Source: Phallus indusiatus | Lineage: Eukaryota > Basidiomycota > Agaricomycetes > Phallales > Phallaceae | DNA: 64,000 nt | Direction: 5' to 3' | Assembly (NCBI GenBank): GCA_027605045.1 | Contig: JAQFWX010000016.1 | Location: forward strand, 62,001-126,000 | Shown here: positions 47,393 to 58,161 of the stretch, one piece after another | Numbering within the stretch: the stretch's first letter is position 1 | Layout of the letters: every line of letters starts with the position of its first letter | Notes under the pieces: generated by a model | Seen by the model: the letters and a program-made list of their open reading frames with translations, nothing else | Database searches by the model: none | Told to the model about the DNA's origin: nothing | Program-made: the position numbers and the translations under genes

Positions 47393-49147
47393 ATGCAGTA
47401 TATGTCGTTCGACGATGTAAACGCTGAAACAAAAAACATTCTTATCCAGAACGCCTATGAAAGGTATGTTTTCCATCAAGTTTTGCTTCACCTCAAGTCA
47501 TTTATTTCCCTTTTTCTGAGTTACATCAATACCTTGGTCATCAATAGCGCATTTGGTGAGCTGTTCTTATCACGCTACGAATAACCTTTTGACAAAAGAA
47601 CCTATGAAAAAAGTCTTGCTTTTGTACACCACCGTCTTAAAAATACCAGAGGAAAGGGAGTATATATGGCAAATGCAATTTAATCTTCCCACCTGGCTTT
47701 ATTTTTTCACTAGATATGGTTCGTTGGTTCAACAGGCTCATGTGGTTGCATACACCCTGGTGCCATCAATCGTAAGTCAGATCTTCTAATGTCATTCAGT
47801 GCCAGTAACGGAATGCTGATTCGCATAGTCAATGATGTAAGGTCTAATTATAAAAACAAGTGGATCAAAAATTAAAGAAGTAATTTGAAAAGGTCTTGTG
47901 ATATCATCAATTACATGCAACTGTTTTGGTTTGCAGTGTCGTTCACTGGTACTCAAGGTGGGCGCCCTTTTCATTTCCTTATATATTGAATTAAACATAG
48001 CTATATTTAGGACTACTGATTGCTCGAGCGTATTCTTTGTGCAGTGAAAACAGAATTTTAGCTGTGGTTTTGGCCGTCGGCTTTGCTTTAGGATTAATTC
48101 TTTCCGTGATTAGTTAAGAAGTTTGACTTCTCCAGAATGACGAGCATAGAAATCTTACTTGTATTGTTCTCCAGGTCTAGTACCATTCAGTCTTTGTGCA
48201 ACAAAGTAATACGCATTTTTATTTCTCTCGGATGTCTCGAACTGTTTTTTTTTCTATTTCACAGCACCGCATTGACCGGTATGATTTGAATGGATATTGA
48301 TATTTCGAGAAATCCCTCCGCTGAAGATACATATTTAGTTTTACAGACTCTAGCTTCCTTTTTGCAAAATTTCTTCGTTGTCCTTACTGATCTCGTCGTA
48401 TTTGGGATCTGCATGCGGAAAGTCTGGAGTATATGGAGATTTGGTATCCGAAGTCCAAGCAATCTGATATCCATCATTTTTAGGCAAAGTACGTACTTGT
48501 GAGCTTTGAAATTAACGGGTCTAAAAATCGCCGTTAGGTATATTGAGATCTTGGTAAGCATTGGTATTCAGCATAAGCATGAAAATAGTACATCTCAGGA
48601 TCGTCTGATGTACATCAGCTTCGTGGTTTCTACCTCCACATTCCTTGCAATCTTTGCCGTCGTAAGTACCAAGTACCAAGTAAACGTATTACTTCGCGCT
48701 CAGTATTTCTTTGCAAAGATTGCCCGTGTGAGCCCTGCAATCCTTCCTTTTTTAGTGACCAAACCAAATTTATACTAGAACTCAAAACTATCGTTATTTG
48801 TACTGGACATCGGGAACATCTTACAAAACTCGTAAGTCGTTTACGTTGTTCAAAAAAGCCTTATATCAATATCCTTTCGTTCTTGAATTTCATTGATGAA
48901 CAGGCTCTCCGCTATTCTAGTTGCTGATTTCACCCTGGATCTTCGCCTGCGCAATTTCTCATCGATAGAAATTATCAACGTAGAGGTACCGGCATTCCGA
49001 TTCCGCAATCTTCTCCAACACATTCACCAATCCTTTCTTGTTGAAATGCGGACTCCTGGAGATCTGGAGATAGAAGACAAATGCGTTAGCAGTTCTGACT
49101 GCCAATCTTCCGACTCTTACCAGCAAAGTGCAAGTGTGCATGTATAA
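47393..49147 (+). CDS. DUF6533-type membrane protein
   Basis: The start at 47393 reads MQYMSFDDVNAETKNILIQN before GTATGT. The DUF6533 exon (to about 47770) reads VLLLYTTVLKIPEEREYIW, then QFNLPTWLYFFTRYGSLVQQ. Next come a TM exon ending SFTGTQG, one with LLIARAYSLCSENRI, and the TM5 exon LQNFFVVLTDLVVFGICMRK followed by IWRFGIRSPSNL. There the usual W-K-L-K-R-E-V-G-I is shortened in frame by three residues. The last exon 48904-49147 has SAILVADFTLDLRLRN, IHQSFLVEMRTPGDLE and a Ser/Gln-rich end. Frame open. Confidence 0.77.
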
Positions 49148-50552
49148 TGTGCGATGCTCTTAATCAAGGAAGGAAATGTACCCTGCTAGCAACCATTGAT
49201 AATCGAGATTCTCTTTTTGACTTATATTTATTCTGCTTGAATCAACAGAGCCAATATATGATCAGAGTCCGTCGTGTTTGAAAGGGTGGCCCAGGTGTCA
49301 CACAGTACAGGTCCCAATAGCAATGGTTTTGAGTCATCCTAAAGTCCTGTCCGGCGAAGGCAACTGTGCAAGCGTTATAAACGTGCTGGGATTTGCTTTA
49401 ATGAATGTCCTGTCAACAAAAAGGAAGGACAAACATAAGTTAGTTAGTTTGCAGGTATTGTTTGCGTGAGAAAAGGTCCGCTTCAGCGGAGTTTCAAAAA
49501 AAATAAATCTGAACATCTTTGCCATCCATCTGCATCACGTCCAGGGCGAACCGAATGTTTTTGCAAGGATGCGGTGCTCTATTACAATTTATGGATCATG
49601 GAAACATGAGATGGCCACACGGAAGTCGTAACATCCTACACGGGATGACAATGGGGATGATGGAGCTGTGTTACAACCGCGTATGTGTGCACCCAAGTGC
49701 GTTTCTGATTGGTTTACCTTAATTTAGAGTTCCTGATTTTGACTGGATCTCATATGCCATCACGTCTGCAGTTGAAAAGAGAAAAAGGGTGCTTCCAGTT
49801 TTTTCAACGAGATGATGTTCACCGAAATGGATCATGACACCCTTTCCTCTAGCACGGCGGCGACATTTTCGCGGTCGAATATCGACTCATTCAAAGTTTC
49901 ACACTTCATTTTATGTTTTTAATGTCATGCGAGTATATTGTCTTGTCTTTGTCCCTTTCTTCTCTTTTTAGCATTCATCTCTCGCGTTCAATTCGTAATC
50001 TGTTGTCTACGTTGCCGCTGTCATGCAAGGGGCGTTTGAAACGATGATAGATGATAGGCATGGCTGGCACATGCAATGACGACAATTGAAAACGCATTTG
50101 TTTCGCTGAATTGCCTGGAGATCATGGTATCAAACTAAGAACTACAATTGATTCAATTATATTCATTCTACTAAGTTCTTTCTGCTCAAAGATTCTTTAG
50201 CAGCCGATGGTCACATAGGTGACGGGTTCTATAGATTTACAGGATCATCTTCTAGCTGCGAGAGAGGAAAGATGTTGATATGATTTTACAATGAAGATCA
50301 CCATCATCCATGATAATGAACCAATAATGGTTACAAAAATGAGAACAGAAGACATGAAAATGAATGGAGCATTTTGTCAAAGGCACGCTCATATATTCAC
50401 CAAGTTCTAATTTTTAAGGTTTATGCCCCTTGGCTCTCTGTTATGATGTGCTGCAACTTAAACAAGATTAAAGAGGGAGAGTTGAACGGGGAACTTTAGT
50501 AAACCCTCAGCTGACAACTCTAGCTCACAAATTCAAGCTTGTACCAGGTAAA
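49148..50552. other. Intergenic, no gene seen
   Basis: Spacer between two tandem DUF6533 genes. Frames of 63-67 codons on both strands are unrecognised. Confidence 0.45.
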
Positions 50553-52301
50553 ATGAACAACACAATAAACAACAACGTAACATCTGCCAATGCATCTACG
50601 GTGGACATTCTTATTCAGGAGGCATACGAGTCGTGAGTGAGCCCTTTATATACCAACGCGATATATTCAAATTCTACCGCCTTAGATATATCGTTATCCT
50701 AGTGAATATCAGTGTCGGTAGTGAGTTTACTATTCATTTTTCAATTGACATCATTCCTAACCGGGATGTTCAATCATTAGCACTCCTTTCATATGCTACC
50801 GTATTGCGGTTATCGCAGGAAATTGAGCATATATGGGAAAAGAGATTTAACCTCCCCAGTATACTGTATATTCTCACTAGATATACGTCAATAATTCAGC
50901 TGGCGATCACGCTAGGGAGTAATTGGATACCGTCAACGGTAAGTTAAACCTTCAATTGTGACATCTCGAACATCTAACTCTTCTTAGTCAATAAGGTGCA
51001 ACGAAGATAAATGCTTAAATCTTAACCTTTAACGCTGAGAGGTTGATAGGTCTTGTATTGTTATTAGTGATATACAATCGCTTTTTGATGCATTATCGTA
51101 TATCGGGGGTCAGGGTAGGTCTTAGCCTGATCAATTTCACCTTATGAGAATCCTCAAAGCATTTCAGGCCTATTAATTGCCCGTGCATATTCTCTTTGCA
51201 AAGGGAATAAATTATTTTCTGGAGTTTTAGCCTTCGGTTTTGTTTCAGGACTGGGTTCATTTTTACTCAGTAAGGTTTGTTTACTTCAAGAAAGACACAT
51301 GATGGCTTACAGAATTCTCAAGGTGTGATACCATACGACCTCTGTACTGCAAGGTGAGACGTGTTGTTGTTTTTTTGTTCAAATGTTCAATTTTTATCTC
51401 TATGCGTAGCTCTGCCTCGACAGTACCCGGTACGGTTCAAGACAATCAGTTTAAGATACAATTCATTCACAGCGCTTAGCCATTATAACCATTGCGATTT
51501 TTATGCAATCTTTCTTCGTCATTTTCACTGATTTCGTCGTGTTCGGGATTTGCATGCGGGAAATTTGGGGGGCCTGGAAACTAAAGCGGGAAGTCGGCAT
51601 TTCGCATCCGGGCGACTTGGTTTCCATGCTCATGAAACAAAGTATGTCATATGAAGCTTTCCCATGGGACCTGATTAACAAACTCCTAAGGCGTTCTAAG
51701 GTTTTGGTGAGCGTATATCTATAATTAAGCAGAAATCATTTGACGCTCTATGCGACTCTGCAAGCTTCGTGGTTTTTATAACGACATCTTCGACGGTTAT
51801 TTGGCTAGTAAGTTCACATGTCACCTATTGAAAACGCTCACTTATAGCTATATCTCAAGATTTATAGAGTATATTCTTCCACTCTCTTTCTATAATAATA
51901 TCGCACCACTAAGACCCATCAGAATCCGGAAACAATTGTGGTGAATATTGCAGGCCTCGCACAAAACAGGTGAGTAGCTTGGTTGACATCAAAAACCTTC
52001 TTTACCACTGTGCCTCACATTATCCTCTCCCAGTCTCTCGACCATCTTGATTGCCGATTTCACGTTGGAACTTCGTCAATGCAATTCCACAGCCATTCAA
52101 ATCAACAACGTCTCATTGCCGTCCCTTAGCTTCAGAAGCGCTCTCCAACACGTCCACCAATCAGTTCTTGTAGAAATGGGAACTCCTCCGGAAAATGTCA
52201 ATGTACAACACGAAAGAAATGATGATGAAGAGCCTGTCGAGCCTGCGGAGATTGCTGAATCAGAAGGTGTTCACGCATCCACAGGCAACGATGCATGCTG
52301 A
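50553..52301 (+). CDS. DUF6533-type membrane protein
   Basis: Exon 1 from 50553 reads MNNTINNNVTSANASTVDIL and ends before GTGAGT. The DUF6533 exon 50781-50938 reads LLSYATVLRLSQEIEHIW, then KRFNLPSILYILTRYTSIIQ. A later exon gives GLLIARAYSLCKGNK. The TM5 exon has MQSFFVIFTDFVVFGICMRE, then WKLKREVGISHPGDLVSM. The last exon 52034-52301 reads LSTILIADFTLELRQCN, LQHVHQSVLVEMGTPPEN, then an acidic tail (RNDDEEPVEPAE). All inferred exons are open and donors and acceptors fit consensus. Confidence 0.8.
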
Positions 52302-53746
52302 CCTGAAGTGGAAACATAACGATAGATATGGACTACTCAGACTAGTTCATCTCTGCTCAGTAGTCGCAGTTTATTTTCCAAAGATTTTTTTGACATCTAC
52401 ATGTAGCGATTAAGTCGCGGTGCCAGAACTGCGAAAAAATTGAAGCTCAGCAATAATAGCGATTGTTTGTGCTTGTTTACGATTGCGGTGTTGTGGTCAA
52501 TTGCTTTCTCTCTCTCCAAATCGTCTGCAAACATCGGCTGAATACTGCCTGATCCTTGATACGACTGTTCGGAAAAGATGACAAGGTTTGATTATAACCC
52601 GCGGCCATTGTTCCATTGACATCCAGATTCATGATATCGTTAATATATGGTGACCCAAATGTTACGAGAACCTCTTGTTACCCATAGTATCCCTGTGTCC
52701 ATACTACTTGGCTCCCCGTTCTCATTATGGGCTTTTAACTCCCCATTCCGACCCTGGGAACTAGCTGGACCTGGTTATGACGACATGCGCATCTGTTTTT
52801 CGAAAAAGCATCAACATCGCTGGTCACACGACGTCGCATTTTTGCAATATCTATATCGCTCAGTCTTTCCGAGTCATTTCGCCAAACAGATTGGTACCTA
52901 GCTGTATCTCGCTGCTCAGCCGCTTTGGTGCTCATAACAAGATTGTATCGACATATTTTTGGTCAATGCCCATTCTCTTGATTGGCTGAAGCTCCGTAGC
53001 TTTGATGCGGCGTCTATTATCAGCGATTTCCAATCAATCACGATGACCATTATCATCTATTCAGTCTGTCTTCTTTTTTTTTCATTTCGTGTCAGCTGTC
53101 ATGGTCCTGAAGATATCGAAGACACCAGTAAATCTTAATCCCGGTACCATCGGCCTCGAAAATGCCCATCTGGATGTAGAAACAGGCTCCCGATCAAAAA
53201 AAAACTGTTTTTTCAATCCTAAAAATGCGATACAGCAGGATACAGTATCTGTTGGCGCGCGCTACTCCGACGGCCCCGTGCTGTTCCGTCCAGAATCCTC
53301 ACACCCTTCATAGCGAGAGAATTTCTCGCACGAGTATTCGTAGACTATGGCTATACCTACTAACAAATTGGACCCAAAACTCTCACGCCGAGCATACTCA
53401 TAGCAGATGCCGTATGAAGCTATGCTTATCCGTCATAATTAACGCACCATTAGGTACAAAACCAGACATGCGTTTTCTAAACGAACTGGATCGTGATGGA
53501 ACATCTTCACATCTTCAACCGGAGACAGCTACACGTTACACTGCACGTTCATCTTACCTTTCGAGTCGATGGAGTTCTCCTTGTTTTTTTTTGTAACCAT
53601 AGAGCATAGGTTTCAATAAACGCGTCACTCAAAGGTGAGGTTTATTTAAAAAAAAACTCAAATCGGAAGTTCAACTCCAGAGTGGACAACCAGCTCAAAA
53701 TACCCCCAAGTACTTTATACCATTACTGCTATTTTCGAGGCTTCAG
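52302..53746. other. Intergenic with unrecognised small frames
   Basis: Spacer in the DUF6533 array. Plus frames of 74 codons (53089-53313) and 123 codons (53225-53596) overlap each other in different frames and show no domain, so neither is called. Confidence 0.45.
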
Positions 53747-55479
53747 ATGAACAGCACGCTGAACAACCGCCTAGCTGCTGAAACAATAGACGCTATTATT
53801 CAAGAAGCTTATGAGGCGTATGTTATTTCTTTCTTTCTATTATCGAAAGCGGATCTGCAAAACTCATTTCATTGATGCCAGATACATAATTAAATTGGTC
53901 GGCAGAAGTTCTCTTGGTAAGTTAATCATCTCCATGAAAACTGCCTTTTCTGATGAAAGAAATATAGTGCTTCTCATATATGCTACCATCTTAACACTTC
54001 CGGACGAGGTGAAATACATATGGTCGAGGCGATTTAGTCTTCCCACTTGGCTATATCTTTTCACGAGATACGGATCGTTGATTCAGCAAGGGCTTGTGGT
54101 TGGATACAATCTGGTACCGTCAATAGTTAGCATGAACTTCTTTTCATAAAATTCGCTAGTACTGATTTCAGTAGTCAAAGAGGTACCATCCTAGATTATT
54201 AATCTTCCTAAATCAAAGCTAAACAACCATAAGGCTTTGCAATGTCCTTAACAATCTACAATTCGCTGGTTATATCTTATTTTATACTGGCGTACAAGGT
54301 AGATTATTTTATATTATGATCATCTTCTGTAGTAAACATATCATCTTAGGCTTACTGATTGCTCGAGCGTACTCACTATGCAAAGGGAATAAAATCGTGG
54401 TCGGAATTCTGGCCATCGGTTTTGCTGCAGGATTGGGCTTATCTGCTATAAGTAAATTGTTTAGTTTCCCTTCAAGAAGTGGTTTCTTACTATTTTTCCA
54501 GGTATAACACCGTTTAGTCCTTGCGCTATGAAGTAAGAATATCTTTTAAATGGATCATTCAAAACTTCAACATTTCTTCGTTAATAGTTCTACATTGCTT
54601 GGTATGAAATCATTAGCTTGATTAAAGTTACACTTATTGATGCGTGTCCAGCTGGGCAATCTTTAGCGACTTTTCTGCAAGATTTATCCGTTATTTTCAT
54701 TGATCTCGTCGTATTTGGCGTATGTATGTGGGAGATTTGCGGAATGTGGAAGCTCAGCGCGGGGGTCGGCCTCAAAAGTCCGAGCAACCTGGTTTCTATA
54801 CTACTCAGACAAAGTATGTGATTCAAAAACCTAAGTTAAAATCCTCGGCAGACGAGATATTTTCAGGTGTACTAAGGACTTGGTAGGCATTTATTTAGAC
54901 ATCCGCGTCTTACGGGTTGTTTCACGCTCTCTGCAAGTTTTGTGATTTCCACCTCAGTAACCGTTGGAGTTTTCGTCCTAGTATGTCCTCCGCGTTGAAT
55001 ATGACAATATCTTCATTTTACCATCGTTACTTAGATTGATCGCGTAAGCATTTCCATACTTGCATGTGCTCTCAGTTTCTGAATTGTGGCTCAAACTTGG
55101 TTAGAACTCGACCATGGTAGTGACAGATGTCCTAAACGTCTTGGAAAATTGGTAAGATCAGTTTCTCCAACAGAGCACGACTTCACGCTAAATCTTCCTT
55201 ATTTTCTTAAGTCTCTCAGCTATCTTAGTCGCTGATTTTACGCTGGAGCTTCGCCGACGTAATCCTACAGCGAACGAAAGCGCTAACACAACAATGTCAA
55301 TTTTCAGACTACCAACAGTACTCTGTAATGTTCATCAATCTCTCCTCGTTGAAATGGGATCTCCTGAACTTGAAGACTTGTTCTCGTTGGAAGGAGAAGG
55401 CGATGAGAATGATGAAAATGATAACATCGCCAGTTTTTCTGGTAATGTTGAAACCACCAACGCTGTCGTTATTGCTTAA
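53747..55479 (+). CDS. DUF6533-type membrane protein
   Basis: A good reference member. Exon 1 53747-53817 reads MNSTLNNRLAAETIDAIIQE. A short exon (RYIIKLVGRSSLG) and the DUF6533 exon 53968-54126 follow: LLIYATILTLPDEVKYIW, then RRFSLPTWLYLFTRYGSLIQ. The next exon ends ILFYTGVQG, then comes GLLIARAYSLCKGNK with a small-residue TM. TM5 reads DLSVIFIDLVVFGVCMWEIC, then GLKSPSNLVSILLRQS. TM6 is CFTLSASFVISTSVTVGVFV. The last exon 55212-55479 reads LSAILVADFTLELRRRN, VHQSLLVEMGSPE and a Glu/Asp-rich end. This order predicts about seven TM segments with a cytosolic-type acidic tail. DUF6533 proteins are common in agaricomycetes and of unknown function; receptor activity would be speculation. Confidence 0.82.
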
Positions 55480-56243
55480 TGAATAATGTAGACTATAGAC
55501 TCTGTATCCCAGATATCTGATCTCTAGTAGTAGGGCGTTGTAATTGTAAATATATGTAAGATAGATTGTATATCACGTGGTTTGCCTCAAATTTGAAGTT
55601 GGGTTTCAAAATTATCATTATCCACCTGCGAGTGTCTTATTTTGATGATTTTACATAAAGATTATTGTAACCATCCGAAACTCCTCTGAAGGAGAAGTCT
55701 GGAGATTGCTGCCAGTGATGCGATGATTTTCGGAGATTGCCGTACTTTTTTCGTCATGGTAGTTTGGGCCCCCCTTGGCGCCCATAACCGGCCTTTTTCT
55801 CTTTTGTTCTTTATCCGTGGTTGCTTCACGCAGGATGTGGCTAAACTCTAGAGGCACGTTTCGATATTACAATGAAATGTCACTCAAATCCTTCAACGCA
55901 TACGCCGAAAACCTTCATTCTTAATGATATCTTCGGATCGTCACACAGTTTCGCGAGCTTTCCTGGGCTGTGATAGCGTTTTTCTTTGCTCTTTGTCCTT
56001 CGTGTGGATAAGCCTAACGAAGCAATAGAGGCGTATGGTCAACAAACGGACGAGAGCGAAAAGAAGTGGTACCGGTTTCATTATCAAACAAGACAAATGA
56101 CTCCATAAAGTAAAGCCCTTTTACAGCTTCTGTTCCATACCATACACACATACAATAAGGCGAGTGAAAAATGGACTTCTTTCAATTATCTACTAATTAC
56201 ATTTGGAAGAAAATATTAAATGACAGGGAAAAATCAAAAGGTG
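55480..56243. other. Intergenic, convergent 3' ends
   Basis: Lies between the plus-strand DUF6533 gene and the 3' end of the minus-strand homeodomain gene. No gene is seen. Confidence 0.5.
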
Positions 56244-57030
56244 TTATGGGTAACGTTCATTTCGACATGCAGAGATCGGAAACGTTAGAAGAGGCCGGTC
56301 TTCAATCTCGAAAAAAGGAATATTGTCGGATACCGGTTGATACACAGGCTGTTCAAAAAACTTAAACTCGCTTATTGAACTTTCGTCAGTCTCCATTTTG
56401 ACAACACAAGACGATTCATAATCTGTCTGGATCATGGGATCACTGTCTGCTTCTTCTGTCGCCGACTGACCCTCTTCACTCTCTGGAGAGTCATCAAGGA
56501 ATTCCTAAAAGGGGGATAAATAAGAATGAGGAACGATATGACAAAATACCGACCTCTTCGTCGCGATCCGAGTCCATCGTGTATCGTTCGGCGGCGATCT
56601 CGGAGTAGTTTGTCATGCTGTCCTCTGCGGAAGACGCAAGGAAACTTTCCTCTTGATCTTCATCCATAATTCTTTCTTCTCGCCTTATCCTCGCCTTCCG
56701 GTTCTTAAACCAGTTAGCGATACGACGTTGATAGCTAATTATGGTGGTGAATATCTTCAATTTTCTTTATCAAGGGTGTACTTACTGTGAAACCCAATCT
56801 TTCTCCGAACTTTCATCGCTGCTCTCATAGCTAGACATGGCATGTTCATGTCTAATCTCCGTTAATGTTTGTGCCCATTGGTGCCGTAGTGACCGGCTCG
56901 GGTACTGTGTTTTGTCGAAACACTCTTCGATAAAGTCCAGCTCCCAATGCAACCATCTTTCTGGCTTATGTCTTTTGCTTTTCCGTGATGCTGTCGATTT
57001 CCGCACCGCGCCCGTGCTTGACTGCGACAT
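56244..57030 (-). CDS. Homeodomain protein with long helix 2-3 insert
   Basis: Three exons, 57030-56786, 56734-56554 and 56504-56244, summing to 229 codons (228 residues). A basic N-terminus (RKSKRHKPERW) leads into helix 1 (LHWELDFIEECFDKTQYPS) and helix 2 (RSLRHQWAQTLTEIRHEH). After a Ser/Glu-rich stretch (MSSYESSDESSEKDW) comes the recognition helix RRIANWFKNRKARIRREER, with the invariant W-F-x-N-R pattern. The intron interrupts just before helix 3. The C-terminal half is acidic (EEFLDDSPESEEGQSATEEA), as in activation domains. It is likely a nuclear DNA-binding factor. It could be a relative of the HD mating-type proteins or a general homeobox factor; the sequence alone does not decide. 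No partner HD gene is evident next to it. Confidence 0.85.
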
Positions 57031-58161
57031 GACGATACGCCTTCTAGTGGCTTGCTGGTTGACTGCGACTATGGGAATTGAACGCGTTTTTGTACGATTT
57101 GAGGATGATAGAATAGGGAAAACGGTGTTGATTCAGTACCGGATGGGATTGATTTGAGGGTTAACGGGAAAACATGCACAACTTTATACTATACTATAGT
57201 ATGGACTTCTGTTCAGTGTCTGAGTCCAATGGTCATACCGGAGGGTTTTTCGCGCATTGTCCTAGAACGGTTGTGTCCAACAGGTAAGTTTCATATTTTT
57301 GTCCATGAACATGTTATGTCAGCAAAGGATCTCAACATCGTTCCTGTCTCTGTCGAGCCTGCTGTTCTTTGAATATATCCCAATATGAAGAAACAGTTTT
57401 ATTCTTTTATCATCATACGCGTTGAGAGGTTCAAAATGAGGTTGGTAAGTCGTTCTGCTTGCTAATGTTTGTGAATGTTTGCAAAGCTCGGTTCTCTTTC
57501 TAGCGATACTAGATATCTGATTTCCAAAGCATATAACGAGCCTTTCGTTTCTGCTTCCTTTTCTTAAAAGGCTAATAATATTTCGTAGTATGCTTGGTAC
57601 AGACATCTCGGTCTTTACCCACTCGTTTTTGTCCAACGTTGAGCTTGACTTTTGATCTAGATAAATCAAAAGATGGTCGCGCAAACTTTGGCGTTCAGCA
57701 ACTTTAGCGTGTGCCAATCTATGATGTGATCAATCTTTGAATGATGGTACGAACGAACTCTATGCTAACGACTTCAAGTTTCTAAAGCTCTCCATAATTT
57801 CGAGTATGTCGAGCGGCGGCGACTCGAGCCTTCCCATAACTGAGAACTAGTTGCGCTGATAAGCCAATCCGCTAAGACATCGTGATTGACGGTTCGTGGG
57901 GAAGATGATGGCATCAACAGTTACTATGGGGTAATGTATTGTCACGAAATATCTTTGACAAAGATCATGGTACATCGTATTCTTCAGGCGATGCGCGTCA
58001 ACCGGTGGGTAACGATGTTCACACCGGTTTGCGTTTCAGCATGAGAACGTTCTTTTGGAAGACGATATATATTTAAAGAAAACCTAGTTTTGAGGACTGA
58101 TAATTCACCTTAAACGTTGCGTTTGCACTTTTGCGAGACCCTAACTCTTCGAGACTTCAAA
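57031..58161. other. Intergenic, homeodomain promoter and DUF6533 upstream
   Basis: Upstream of the homeodomain gene. A palindromic AT motif (tatactatactatagta) lies at about 57186. 57880-57990 is related to 63575-63680. The one sizeable frame is listed separately. Confidence 0.45.
57319..57717 (-). CDS. Hypothetical 132-residue frame
   Basis: ATG at 57717 to a stop at 57319, on the same strand as and about 300 bases upstream of the homeodomain gene. It has a leucine-rich amphipathic stretch (LRDHLLIYLDQKSSSTLD; ILRNIISLLRKGSRNERLV). It resembles no family I know. It could be a separate small gene, an upstream exon of the homeodomain gene, or chance. Confidence 0.25.
   Translation of the reverse strand: MAHAKVAERQSLRDHLLIYLDQKSSSTLDKNEWVKTEMSVPSILRNIISLLRKGSRNERLVICFGNQISSIARKRTELCKHSQTLASRTTYQPHFEPLNAYDDKRIKLFLHIGIYSKNSRLDRDRNDVEILC

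Noticed and set aside
53225..53596. 123-codon plus frame between DUF6533 genes
   Set aside because: Overlaps a second open frame (53089-53313). No domain, no splice-linked exons.
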